NCBI RefSeq assembly: GCF_032586235.1
Contig: NZ_JAWHTD010000044.1
Location: 1-28,887, forward strand
Direction of reading: 5' to 3'
DNA length: 28,887 nt
DNA from: Aestuariicoccus sp032586235
Lineage (GTDB): Bacteria; Pseudomonadota; Alphaproteobacteria; Rhodobacterales; Rhodobacteraceae
Position numbers and translations under genes: made by a program. The notes beneath the pieces are model-generated. The model did not search any database. It saw only the letters and a list, made by a program, of their open reading frames with translations, and was not told the DNA's origin. Positions 1-6,866 of this stretch are shown in pieces (the stretch's first letter is position 1; every line of letters starts with the position of its first letter).

Positions 1-61
1 GCACCGTGATCCGATGCACCCCATCCCGCTTGAACCCGTCGCTGTAGTTGCCTGTCCCCAT
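1..61 (-). CDS. IS3-family transposase orfA, N-terminal fragment running off the window edge
   Basis: Read on the minus strand from an ATG at 61, the first 20 codons begin MGTGNYSDGFKRDGVH and run off the left edge. This matches the start of OrfA proteins of IS3-family elements (typically YSDEFKRDAVHQI followed by a helix-turn-helix), which bind the element ends. A purine-rich Shine-Dalgarno (GAGGAGG, complement of about 67-74) lies upstream. Two Glu/Ala-type consensus positions are Gly here, so the copy may be decaying, but too little is visible to judge. A likely 5' end is the minus-strand TGCCCCC at about 92. The element points away from, and abuts, the next decayed IS. Confidence 0.6.
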   Translation of the reverse strand, partial: MGTGNYSDGFKRDGVHRITV

Positions 62-125
62 GTCGGCCTCCTCGCCTTAAAGTTAGGGGGCAAAGCATCT
101 ACAAATCTAGGGGCACCTCAGAGGG

Positions 126-490
126 GCATCACGCGTAAGACCCGCAAGCATTTCTCGGCCGAGGGGAAGATCGGGATCGTCCTGGCTGGCCTGCAGGGCG
201 AGGAGAGCATTTCTGCCCTGTTCCGTCGCGAGGGGATTGCCGGGAGCCTGCACTATTCCCGGTCGAAGGAGTTCCTGGAAGCCGGAGAGGCCCGGCTGTC
301 GGGCGACACCTCTCGGCAGGCGGCAGCGCCCGAGGTGAAGGAGCTGCGGTCGGCGTCCGCCGCGCGGAAGAAGGTGGTCGCCGAACCGACGCTCGAGACC
401 GTTCGGGCGGGCAAAGCGTCCACTGGACGCTTTGCTGAACCGCCTCACCTCAAAAAAAGCATGATCGGGGAGTGGGAGTCCGACGCATGA
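126..490 (+). pseudogene. Decayed IS3-family transposase orfA
   Basis: The reading frame encodes ITRKTRKHFSAEGKIGIVLAG and then REGI and KEFLEAG segments, the recognisable helix-turn-helix of IS3-family OrfA, followed by a coiled-coil-like stretch (EVKELRSASAARKKVVAEPTLE) and LKKSMIG. The start region is not intact: no good ATG precedes ITRKTRK in frame. Between TLE and LKKSMIG about 40 extra bases (398-438) encode residues foreign to the family. They contain a perfect 11-bp palindrome (see the repeat entry). The stop TGA (488-490) overlaps the ATG of orfB (487-489), the arrangement usual in this family. Several consensus residues are substituted (for example Leu-Cys to Leu-Phe before RREGI), as expected in a relic. 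Confidence 0.75.
402..438. repeat. Short palindromic insert inside IS orfA
   Basis: GCAAAGCGTCC (411-421) and GGACGCTTTGC (425-435) are perfect 11-base inverted arms around a 3-base loop. The outer TTC (402-404) and GAA (437-439) extend the symmetry with mismatches between. The direct repeat ACCG flanks it at 398-401 and 439-442, which could be a 4-bp target duplication. It interrupts the codons that in this IS family encode LENRLLKKSM. It looks like a REP- or MITE-like miniature repeat that inserted into the IS; whether it recurs in the genome cannot be seen here. Confidence 0.6.
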
Positions 491-1459
491 GATACTCCGC
501 CTCCGAGAAGCTGGAGATCATCCGCACGGTCGAGGCGTCACATCTGCCGACGCGGCAAACCCTGAATGCTCGGCATTCCCGGCAGCACCTACGACGACTG
601 GTACGCGCGCTGGAGTGATGGCGGCCTCGATGCCCTGGCCGTTCGCTCACCACGGCCTGCGTCGGTCTGGAACCGCATCCCGGACATAATGCGCGAAGAT
701 GTCGCCGATTTCGCCCTGGAACACGAGGTCCTGACGCCGCGCGAACTGGCGGTCGAATACACCGATGAGAAGCGGTGCTTCGTCTCGGAATCCTCCGTGT
801 ATCGCATCCTCAGCGCCGAGAATCCGATCACGGCGCCAGCCCATGTGGTCATAAAGGCGGCCGATGAGTTCCGGGATAAGACCACACGCCCGAACGAGCT
901 CCGGCAGACGGGCTTTACGTACCTGAAGGTGATCGGCCGGGGTTGGTTCTACCCGTCCGCGATCACAGCCGAAACTTCATCGCCTGGACGCTCTGCACCA
1001 CGATGAAGGCCGGGGACACGTCACCGACACGCTGGACCTCGCGCCGCAGGCCTCAGGCTGCGATCAGGCAACGGTCGTACACAAGCCCCGGCTGCTCAGT
1101 GACAACGGCTCGTCTTACGTCGCGTCCGATCTGGCCGATTATCCTGAGGACAAGGGCATGGACCATGGTCGCGGCGCCCCGCATCACCCGCAGACCCGGG
1201 GCAAGATCGAGCGCCGGCACCAGACCGTGAGGAACCGGGTTCTGCTGGAAAACCACTTCCTGCCCGGCGCCCTGGAACGCCAGATCGGCGCCTTCGTCGA
1301 TCGCCACAACAACGCTACCACGAGAGCCCGAGCAATCCGACGCCCGCCGACGTCTACCACGGACGGGGCGCGAGAACCCTGAAGACGACAGAGGAGATCG
1401 AGGTCCGCAGGACGAGAACCCGAAAACGCCGGTCCCAGCACCAGACCGCGGCCGCCTAA
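487..1459 (+). pseudogene. Decayed IS3-family transposase orfB (DDE integrase), four frameshifts
   Basis: Starting at the ATG at 487 (MRYSASEKLEIIRTVEASHL), the sequence follows an IS3-family OrfB but changes frame near 566, near 965-985, near 1019 and near 1315, ending at the TAA at 1457-1459 after RKRRSQHQTAAA. Recognisable pieces are GSTYDDWYARW, ELAVEYTDEKRCFVSESSVYRIL, FTYLKVIGRGWFY, LCTTMKAGD, LLSDNGSSY, HHPQTRGKIERRHQ and ADVYHGRG. Of the catalytic triad, the second Asp (codon 1101-1103) and the Glu (1209-1211) survive. The first Asp in the usual TDFTYLKV motif is Gly (codon 911-913). The element is therefore dead on two independent grounds. Confidence 0.85.
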
Positions 1460-1836
1460 AAACAGAAACCGAACCAGAGCCTCCGTTACAAAATCGCCTC
1501 AGCATTCCGGAAACATCTGACGACGGACAGCCGGAGGACAAGCCAAAGACCGCCCCCGAGCTGAAACCCGAGGCGAGATCAGCCGGGACAACCTTCACAA
1601 AAGTGATCGACCAAAAGGTGCAGAACCGGGCAGCGGGCCGGGACGCCAAGACGATACCCGACCGAACCGTTGGGAAGTACAGGCTCTCGTGTCGGGAACT
1701 TGCGGACCACCGCAAGAGCGGCGTGATAGACACGCTAAGGGCGCAAGAACTGGACGCGTGGAAGCGGGCGCTCTTTGAGAAAGGGGCGCTGTCCAGTCTC
1801 CATGACCACGTGAGACGACATGATATCGGGTTTTGA
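1460..1836 (+). other. Unassigned hydrophilic open frame between IS relic and araC-type gene
   Basis: In the frame of a GTG at 1603 there is no stop from within the IS end down to the TGA after GVIDTLRAQELDAW...DIGF at 1836. The translated part is rich in Lys, Arg, Asp and Glu (for example EDKPKTAPELKPEA at about 1534-1575). It has no start with a convincing Shine-Dalgarno and I recognise no family. It may be the tail of a gene interrupted by the IS, or a chance open frame in GC-rich DNA. The remaining bases up to the next promoter (1837-1958) show no gene. Confidence 0.25.
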
Positions 1837-1958
1837 TGCCGTCCAGCGGCACAGGTCTTATTTGAACCGCACTGGCCTGCGACCGGCAGCCCATCCCGAT
1901 GGTGTTGGCAGAAACGACCGGTCACCGCGCCGGTCGCGGTCGAAGGGCACGCGGCGGC

Positions 1959-1987
1959 TTGGCCGTCGGACGGGGCGCTCGTATACT
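1959..1987 (+). promoter_or_regulatory. Sigma70-type promoter of the AraC-family gene
   Basis: TTGGCC (1959-1964), a 17-base spacer and TATACT (1982-1987) form a good housekeeping promoter. The expected transcription start, about 7 bases after the -10, falls at about 1994, immediately before the ATG at 1996. The message would therefore be leaderless or nearly so, and no Shine-Dalgarno is present upstream of that ATG. This is prediction from sequence only. Confidence 0.5.
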
Positions 1988-1995
1988 CTGGCGGC

Positions 1996-3000
1996 ATGGG
2001 TCAGATCACTTCGCTCTTTGCACGCAAGATGGTTGCGGCGGCCGGGGACCGGGTCAATGCCGCGGCGCTGCTGCGCGCGGCCGGGCTGGACCCGGCGGGC
2101 GCCTGGGATCCCAAGGTCATGATCCCCGACACAACCTATTACGCGCTGCTCGAACGGATCGTCGAGACGACGGACGCGACCGCGCTTCCGATCCAGGTCG
2201 GGGCCTCGATGCGGTGCGACGAATATGGCGCGCTGGGGCTCGCGTGGAAGGCCGCGCCCGATCTGAGCGGCTCTTTCGCGCGGGTCGAACGGTACGCCCG
2301 GCTCTGGACCAGCGTCGTCGAATACGAGCTGCGCCCCGATCCGCGCGGCCTGCTTTTTATCCTGCACCGCGCGGGCGAGCGGCGGCTGGGCATGCGGCTG
2401 TCGAACGAGGCGACGCTCGCCAGCGCCGTGTCTCTGGCCCGGCAGGTCAGCCCCGAGCCCTTCGCGCCGCTTGAGGTTCTGATCCGCCATGACGCGCCGA
2501 AAACAAAGGGCGCGCATGAGGAATGGTTCGGCTGCCCGGTGCGGTTCGGGGCCGACCTTGACGCGCTTTTGATCGCGCCCGAGACATTGGAACGCCCCAA
2601 CCTGCTGGGCGACGAGGGGATCACCCGGTTTCTGGTCGCGCATCTGGATGCCGAGCTTTCCGAGATCGCCCCCGACGCCACGCTGGTGGCACAGGCCCGC
2701 GACGCGATCGCCCGGGCGCTGAGCGAGGGTTTGCCCAGAATGGCCGATATCGCCCGCGGCCTTGGGCTGAGCGCGCGGTCCTTTCACCGCCGGCTTTCGG
2801 AACATGGGATGAGTTTTCAGACCCTGACCGAAGAGACCCGGCGCGACCTGGCCCAGGGGCTCTTGCGCGACGAGCGTTATTCGCTGGCCGAGATCGCCTT
2901 TCTGACCGGCTTTTCCGAGCAAAGTTCGTTCACCCGCGCCTTCAAGCGCTGGGTCGGACGCACCCCCGCCAGCTATCGCAAGGACCGGGCCGCCCCCTGA
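1996..3000 (+). CDS. AraC-family transcriptional regulator with N-terminal arabinose_bd-type domain
   Basis: The 334-residue protein has the layout of OruR/VirS-type AraC regulators. An N-terminal sensing domain (about 15-200, beginning VNAAALLRAAGLDP and containing YARLW) precedes the paired helix-turn-helix region at about 235-330. The latter shows MADIARGLGLSARSFHRRLSEHG and then LAEIAFLTGFSEQSSFTRAFKRWVG with terminal TPASYR, the family signature. It should bind DNA in response to a small ligand, which is not predictable here. The start at 1996 is chosen because the domain begins at once and a -10 box lies just upstream; no SD is visible. It precedes the NmrA/DUF4345/DUF1772 genes in the same direction by 106 bp and is their most likely regulator, by position only. 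Confidence 0.9.
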   Translation: MGQITSLFARKMVAAAGDRVNAAALLRAAGLDPAGAWDPKVMIPDTTYYALLERIVETTDATALPIQVGASMRCDEYGALGLAWKAAPDLSGSFARVERYARLWTSVVEYELRPDPRGLLFILHRAGERRLGMRLSNEATLASAVSLARQVSPEPFAPLEVLIRHDAPKTKGAHEEWFGCPVRFGADLDALLIAPETLERPNLLGDEGITRFLVAHLDAELSEIAPDATLVAQARDAIARALSEGLPRMADIARGLGLSARSFHRRLSEHGMSFQTLTEETRRDLAQGLLRDERYSLAEIAFLTGFSEQSSFTRAFKRWVGRTPASYRKDRAAP

Positions 3001-3036
3001 GCGCGTTTTGGCGGCGAGGGTCAAAACGGTGGCACG

Positions 3037-3097
3037 GCCGGTCAATACCGGCGGCCGTCCCAGCGCCTATCCCTTGGCCACCATTTCACACCAAGGG
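3037..3097. promoter_or_regulatory. Inverted repeats upstream of the NmrA-like gene, one covering its RBS
   Basis: GCCGG (3037-3041) and CCGGC (3048-3052) form a small hairpin around TCAATA. Further on, CCCTTGG (3071-3077) and CCAAGGG (3091-3097) are perfect 7-base inverted arms separated by 13 bases. The right arm contains the Shine-Dalgarno (AAGGGAG, 3093-3099) of the ATG at 3107. The second repeat could be an operator for the upstream AraC-type protein or an RNA hairpin that hides the ribosome-binding site. The sequence alone does not separate the two. Confidence 0.4.
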
Positions 3098-3106
3098 AGA
3101 CACCCC

Positions 3107-3934
3107 ATGCAAAACGACCCCATTCTCGTCATCGGCTCGACCGGCAAGACCGGATCGCGCGTCGCCGCCCAGCTCGAGACGCTTGGCCATAATGTCCGCC
3201 ACGGCGCGCGCCGCTCGGCCACGCCCTTCGACTGGGAGGCGCCGGAAACCTGGGCCCCCGCGCTGGCGGGCGTCCGCGCCGCCTATGTCACATATTTCCC
3301 CGACCTGGCCTTCCCCGGTGCGGTCGAAAAGCTGGAACGCCTCTGCGCCACCGCCAAGGCGGCGGGCGTCGGGCATCTGGTCCTGCTCTCGGGCCGGGGC
3401 GAGCATCACGCCAAGCTGGGCGAGGCCGTGGTCCGCCGTTCGGGCGTGGATTTCACCATCGTCCGGGCGGCGTGGTTCGCGCAGAACTTCTCTGAAGGTT
3501 ATCTGCGCGACCCGATCCTCGGCGGCGTGCTGCCCATGCCCGGCGGCATGATCGCCGAGCCCATCATCGACATCGACGATATCGCCGATGTGGTGGTGGC
3601 CGCGCTGACCGAAGAGGGCCACAAGGGCGAACTCTACGAGGTGACGGGCCCGCGGCTGATGACCTTTGCGGACATGGCCGGCGAACTGACCGCCGCGCTT
3701 GGCCGCCCGATACGGCACATCCCGATCACGTTCGAGGACTTCCACGCCGAGATCGCGAAGGCCGGCGGCGATTTCGTGGCCGATGTCTTTACCGCCATCG
3801 CGCGCGAGACGCTGGACGGGCGCAACGCCCATGTCTGCGACGGCGTGCAGCGCGCGCTTGGCCGCCCGCCTCGGGATTTCGCCGATTTCGCCGCTGCCGC
3901 CGCGCAGGCGGGCACATGGCCGGATGCGGCCTGA
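3107..3934 (+). CDS. NmrA-like NAD(P)-binding family protein
   Basis: The 275-residue protein is an atypical short-chain-dehydrogenase-fold protein of the NmrA/HSCARG type. It opens with ILVIGSTGKTGSRVA, whose GxxGxxG (residues 10-16) binds NAD(P), and contains LVLLSGRGEHH and FTIVRAAWFAQNFSEGYL, typical of azoreductase/NmrA-like proteins, which often act as redox sensors or quinone/nitro reductases. The classical YxxxK pair is absent. The frame is open from 3008, but ATG 3107 has a good SD (AAGGGAG) and starts right at the Rossmann strand, so the longer form is rejected. Eighteen bases separate it from the DUF4345 gene, so an operon is likely. Substrate unknown. Confidence 0.85.
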   Translation: MQNDPILVIGSTGKTGSRVAAQLETLGHNVRHGARRSATPFDWEAPETWAPALAGVRAAYVTYFPDLAFPGAVEKLERLCATAKAAGVGHLVLLSGRGEHHAKLGEAVVRRSGVDFTIVRAAWFAQNFSEGYLRDPILGGVLPMPGGMIAEPIIDIDDIADVVVAALTEEGHKGELYEVTGPRLMTFADMAGELTAALGRPIRHIPITFEDFHAEIAKAGGDFVADVFTAIARETLDGRNAHVCDGVQRALGRPPRDFADFAAAAAQAGTWPDAA

Positions 3935-3952
3935 GCACGGAAAGGAAACGAC

Positions 3953-4384
3953 ATGAAACTTACCCGATTTGAAAAGCTGGCCCTCGGGCTTTCGGGCGTC
4001 ACGGCGCTTGGCATCGGCGGCTTTATCCTGACCGCGCCGCTGGCGTTCTACGCAAGCTACGGCATCGCGCTCGGCCCCGACCCCGATCTGTTGAGCGAGT
4101 TGCGCGCCCCGGGCGCCGGTCTGGCCGCGTTCGGCCTGATCATGCTGGCCGGGATCGTGAACGGCGCCCTGCGCCCGGCGTCCATCGTGGCGGCGCTGAC
4201 CGTGTTCCTGGCCTTCCCCGCCGGGCGGCTGGTCGGGCTGGTCGCCGATGGCGTGCCGTCGGGCGGGATCCTCGGCGCGCTGGGGATCGAACTGGCGATT
4301 GCGGCGCTCTGCATTGTGGCGTTCCGCCGCCGTCTTCGGCCTGCCGCGCCTGCCACGGGCGGCAACCGCGTCTCTGCCGTCTGA
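3953..4384 (+). CDS. DUF4345-like small integral membrane protein
   Basis: This is a 143-residue hydrophobic protein with about four membrane segments (near residues 10-30, 50-70, 75-95 and 102-124) and a basic C-terminal tail (FRRRLRP). Its opening, KLALGLSGVTALGIGGFILTAP followed by ELRAPGAGLAAFGL, is like DUF4345 proteins, for which no function is established. An SD (GGAAAGG) precedes the ATG. It lies between the NmrA-like and DUF1772 genes in the same direction and is probably cotranscribed with them. Family assignment rests on recalled pattern. Confidence 0.7.
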   Translation: MKLTRFEKLALGLSGVTALGIGGFILTAPLAFYASYGIALGPDPDLLSELRAPGAGLAAFGLIMLAGIVNGALRPASIVAALTVFLAFPAGRLVGLVADGVPSGGILGALGIELAIAALCIVAFRRRLRPAAPATGGNRVSAV

Positions 4385-4393
4385 CCTTGAACC

Positions 4394-4427
4394 GCCGGGC
4401 GGGAGGGCAGCAGCCCCCCTGCCCGGC
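4394..4427. other. Hairpin between the two small membrane-protein genes
   Basis: GCCGGGC (4394-4400) and GCCCGGC (4421-4427) are perfect 7-base arms, and the G-rich and C-rich inner sequence could extend the pairing. No T-tract follows, so this is more likely an mRNA-processing or partial-attenuation element within the operon than a full terminator. Confidence 0.35.
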
Positions 4428-4453
4428 TCATCATCTCTCAGGAGCTATCCAAG

Positions 4454-4954
4454 ATGTCACCGTTCTTCCTTCTCCTCATAAACCTCTCGGTTCTGGCTTA
4501 CGGCCTGCTTGCGGGCGTCTTCCTGGCCTTTTCGGATTTCATCATGCGGTCGTTGTCGCGGACCGGCGAAACCGGAGGCGTGGCGGCCATGCAGGCGATC
4601 AACCGCGAGGTCTTTCGCTGGGTCTTCATGGCCCTGTTCCTCGGCATGTCGCCGGTGTCGCTGCTGATCGCGGGCTATGCGGCCATGACGTTGGGCAGCG
4701 CGGGCGGAACGCCCATCGCTTTGGCGGGGCTGGTCTATCTGGTGGGCTGCTTCGGGGTCACGGTCTTCTTCAACGTGCCGATGAACGAGGCACTGGCCGG
4801 GATGGACCCGTCCTCGGGCACCGCGCGCGCCTATTGGAACGAGACCTATCTGCCCAGATGGACCTTCTGGAACAGCCTCCGCGCCACGGCATGTGCCCTC
4901 TCAGCTGTGCTGTTGCTCTTTGGGCTGTCGCAAATGGCCGGGGCCGATGGATGA
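4454..4954 (+). CDS. DUF1772 (anthrone oxygenase-like) membrane protein
   Basis: The 166-residue protein has four hydrophobic segments (about 5-28, 55-77, 83-104 and 140-160). It also carries the DUF1772 pattern: an early GVFLAFSDFIMRSL, AMQAINREVF, FFNVPMNEAL in the middle, and a W..N..R segment (YWNETYLPRWTFWNSLRA) before the last helix. The family is annotated as anthrone oxygenase-like because of fungal members, but most bacterial members are uncharacterised and no reaction is claimed here. An SD (AGGAG, about 4440) supports the start. It is last in the plus-strand run and converges on the ABC transporter genes. Confidence 0.8.
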   Translation: MSPFFLLLINLSVLAYGLLAGVFLAFSDFIMRSLSRTGETGGVAAMQAINREVFRWVFMALFLGMSPVSLLIAGYAAMTLGSAGGTPIALAGLVYLVGCFGVTVFFNVPMNEALAGMDPSSGTARAYWNETYLPRWTFWNSLRATACALSAVLLLFGLSQMAGADG

Positions 4955-4958
4955 TCGC

Positions 4959-4984
4959 GGGGCGCTCGGTCTTCAGAGCGCCCC
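4959..4984. terminator. GC-rich hairpin between convergent genes
   Basis: GGGGCGCTC (4959-4967) and GAGCGCCCC (4976-4984) form a perfect 9-bp stem with an 8-base loop. It sits between the stop of the DUF1772 gene and the stop of the minus-strand permease. It has no T-run on either strand, but its place and stability fit a bidirectional end of transcription. Confidence 0.5.
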
Positions 4985-4988
4985 CACG

Positions 4989-5870
4989 TCACAGATCGCT
5001 CTCGCGCACGTCCAGCGCGTCGCGCAGGGCGTCGCCGATGAAGTTGATCGACAGCACCACCAGCATGATCGCCAGTCCGGGGAAGATGCCCAGCCACCAC
5101 GCGCGGCTGATGAAACTGCGCCCGTCTGACAGGATCAGCCCCCAGGTGGGGGTGTCGGCGCTGACGCCAAGGCCCAGAAAGGACAGCGACGCCTCGCCCA
5201 GGATCGCGTAGGACACCGACACCGTCGCCTGCACAATGATCGGCGCCATGGCGTTGGGCAGGATGTGGCGCAGCATGATCCGGGCGTCGGAAAAGCCCTG
5301 CACCCGGGCGGCGTCGACGAATTGCTCTTGCTTCAGCGTCAGCACCATCGACCGCGCGATGCGGGCGAAATCGTCGAGGAAAGCCAGCGCGATTGCCACG
5401 ATCACGTTCAGCAGGCCGGTGCCGAAGACCGCCACCAGATAGACCGCGATGATGAAGTTCGGGAACGCCCATTGCAGGTCGATATAGCGCATGATGATCA
5501 TGTCGATCCACCCGCCGTAATAGCCCGCCAGCACCCCCAGCAGCACGCCGAAGACCAGCGACAGCGTCACCGTCGCGACGCCCACGAAAAGCGAGATCTG
5601 GGTCCCCCAGACGATGCGCGAGAAAAGATCGCGCCCCAGATCGTCGGTGCCCAGCAGATGCGACCCGGACGGTGCGCCCATCATGTCCAGCGTCATCTCG
5701 TTGGGGTCATAGGGCGCGATCAGCGGGGCCAGCAGCGCCGCCAGCACGAATAGCCCCAGCACGACGACGCCGAACTGCGCCTTGCGGTCCTTCGAGAAAA
5801 CCGCGCGAAAGCGGGACCGCCGCTTGGCGACGGCGGGAATGTCTACGGAATCGAGGCTTGCGTCGCTCAT
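4989..5870 (-). CDS. Peptide/opine-type ABC transporter permease (DppC-like)
   Basis: The 293-residue inner-membrane permease begins MSDASLDSVDIPAVAKRRSRF. It has an OppC-N region (KDRKAQFGVVVLGLFVLAALLAPLIAPYDPNE), the typical LLGTDDLGRDLFSRIVWGTQISL, further membrane segments, and the ATPase-coupling loop VDAARVQGFSDARIMLRHILPNAMAPIIV. It ends with the usual GLILSDGR...WWLGIFPGLAIMLVVLSINFIGDALRDALD. The ATG at 5870 overlaps the upstream permease stop by one base (TGATG), indicating translational coupling. The frame is open far upstream to 6617, but that part is the antisense-side shadow of the other permease gene. It is the last gene of the five-gene importer operon. Confidence 0.93.
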   Translation of the reverse strand: MSDASLDSVDIPAVAKRRSRFRAVFSKDRKAQFGVVVLGLFVLAALLAPLIAPYDPNEMTLDMMGAPSGSHLLGTDDLGRDLFSRIVWGTQISLFVGVATVTLSLVFGVLLGVLAGYYGGWIDMIIMRYIDLQWAFPNFIIAVYLVAVFGTGLLNVIVAIALAFLDDFARIARSMVLTLKQEQFVDAARVQGFSDARIMLRHILPNAMAPIIVQATVSVSYAILGEASLSFLGLGVSADTPTWGLILSDGRSFISRAWWLGIFPGLAIMLVVLSINFIGDALRDALDVRESDL

Positions 5871-6817
5871 CAGGAATACCGGATCCGGGGGTCGATCACC
5901 GCGTAAAGCAGGTCGACGACTAGGTTGGAAAGCACGAAGAAGGCCGACACCAGCAACACCGCGCCTTGCACCACCGGGTAGTCGCGGTTCTGGATGCCCT
6001 GGATCAGCACCCGGCCGAGCCCCTTGATGGAAAAGACGTTCTCGACCACCACGGCGCCCGAGATCAGCAACGCAAAGGCGATGCCGATCACGGTGATCAC
6101 CGGGATAAGCGCGTTGGGCAGCGCGTGGCGGATCAGAATGACGCGCTGCGTCAGCCCCTTCGAGGCCGCGGTGCGCATGTAATCGGCCTGCAAGACCTCG
6201 AGCATCGACGACCGGATCATCCGCGCGATGATCGCCGAAAAGCCCGTGCCGATGGCGATGGCAGGCAGGATGAGGTGGCTCAGCCACTCCCAGAAACCGG
6301 CCGACAGCGGCTGATAGCCGATGGCAGGCAGCCATTGCAGGTTGGCCGCGAAGATGATGATCAGCAGGATCGCCAGCCAGAAATCCGGCATCGACAGACC
6401 CAGGAAGGCGAAAAGCGACACCGAGGTATCGGCGGCGGTGTTCTTGCGCGTGGCCGAGATGATCCCGGCGGGCACGGCAATGACAATGGCGATGATGAAG
6501 GACAAAAAGGCCAGCGACAGGGTCTTGGGCAGGGCGGTCAGAAGGATGTCGCTCACCGGTTGGTTCGAGCCGTAGATCGACGCGCCGAAATCGCCGTGCA
6601 GGATGCCCGCGAACCACTTGAAGAACTGAATGATCAGCGGCTGGTCGAGCCCCAGCCGGCGGATCATCGCCTCACGCGTGGCGGCGTCGCCCGCATCGGC
6701 CAGCATCGCGGCGATGGGGTCGCCCGGCACGAGCCGGATCATGAAGAAGACCAGCGTCGAGACCGCCAGCATCACCAGAACGGCGCCGATCAGGCGGCGC
6801 AGAAGATATGTTGCCAT
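5870..6817 (-). CDS. Peptide/opine-type ABC transporter permease (DppB-like)
   Basis: The 315-residue permease begins MATYLLRRLIGAVLVMLAVSTLVFFMIRLVPGDP, the standard first helix of DppB/GsiC-type subunits. About six membrane segments follow, with the EAA-type coupling loop YMRTAASKGLTQRVILIRHALPNALIPVI in the middle and ENVFSIKGLGRVLIQGIQNRDYPVVQGAVL near the end. It pairs with the DppC-like permease to form the channel. The stop shares a base with the next start. It follows the binding-protein gene by 49 bp, a gap that holds a hairpin (6827-6849). Confidence 0.93.
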   Translation of the reverse strand: MATYLLRRLIGAVLVMLAVSTLVFFMIRLVPGDPIAAMLADAGDAATREAMIRRLGLDQPLIIQFFKWFAGILHGDFGASIYGSNQPVSDILLTALPKTLSLAFLSFIIAIVIAVPAGIISATRKNTAADTSVSLFAFLGLSMPDFWLAILLIIIFAANLQWLPAIGYQPLSAGFWEWLSHLILPAIAIGTGFSAIIARMIRSSMLEVLQADYMRTAASKGLTQRVILIRHALPNALIPVITVIGIAFALLISGAVVVENVFSIKGLGRVLIQGIQNRDYPVVQGAVLLVSAFFVLSNLVVDLLYAVIDPRIRYS

Positions 6818-6826
6818 TGCCGATGC

Positions 6827-6849
6827 GCGGGCAGGCCTCGGGGGCCCGC
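6827..6849 (-). other. Intercistronic hairpin after the binding-protein gene
   Basis: GCGGGC (6827-6832) and GCCCGC (6844-6849) are inverted arms around 11 bases in the 49-bp gap between the substrate-binding-protein gene and the permease genes. Hairpins at this place in ABC operons commonly stabilise the binding-protein message or reduce permease expression. That role is inferred from position. Confidence 0.35.
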
Positions 6850-6866
6850 CCGCCCTTTCTGGATGA

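Larger units (their letters stand above)
1..1530. mobile_element. Two abutting IS3-family remnants
   Basis: Positions 1 to about 92 belong to a minus-strand IS3-type element that leaves the window. From about 93 to about 1530 there is a second, plus-strand IS3-family element with overlapping orfA and orfB, both damaged. A plausible right end is the GACGACGGACA at 1519-1529, shortly after the orfB stop. I could not find a matching inverted repeat on the left, so the left end was probably lost or replaced when the other element inserted. The exact boundaries are estimates. Confidence 0.6.

Noticed and set aside
1780..1900. A tRNA-like GGTTCAAAT stretch on the minus strand near 1860
   Set aside because: No acceptor, D or anticodon stems can be folded around it; it is probably chance.
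4989..6617. A 542-codon minus-strand frame that could be read as a fused permease
   Set aside because: Its first 249 codons are out of frame with the DppB-like permease on the same strand and are Arg/His-rich shadow sequence; the DppC-like protein starts at 5870 with TGATG coupling.
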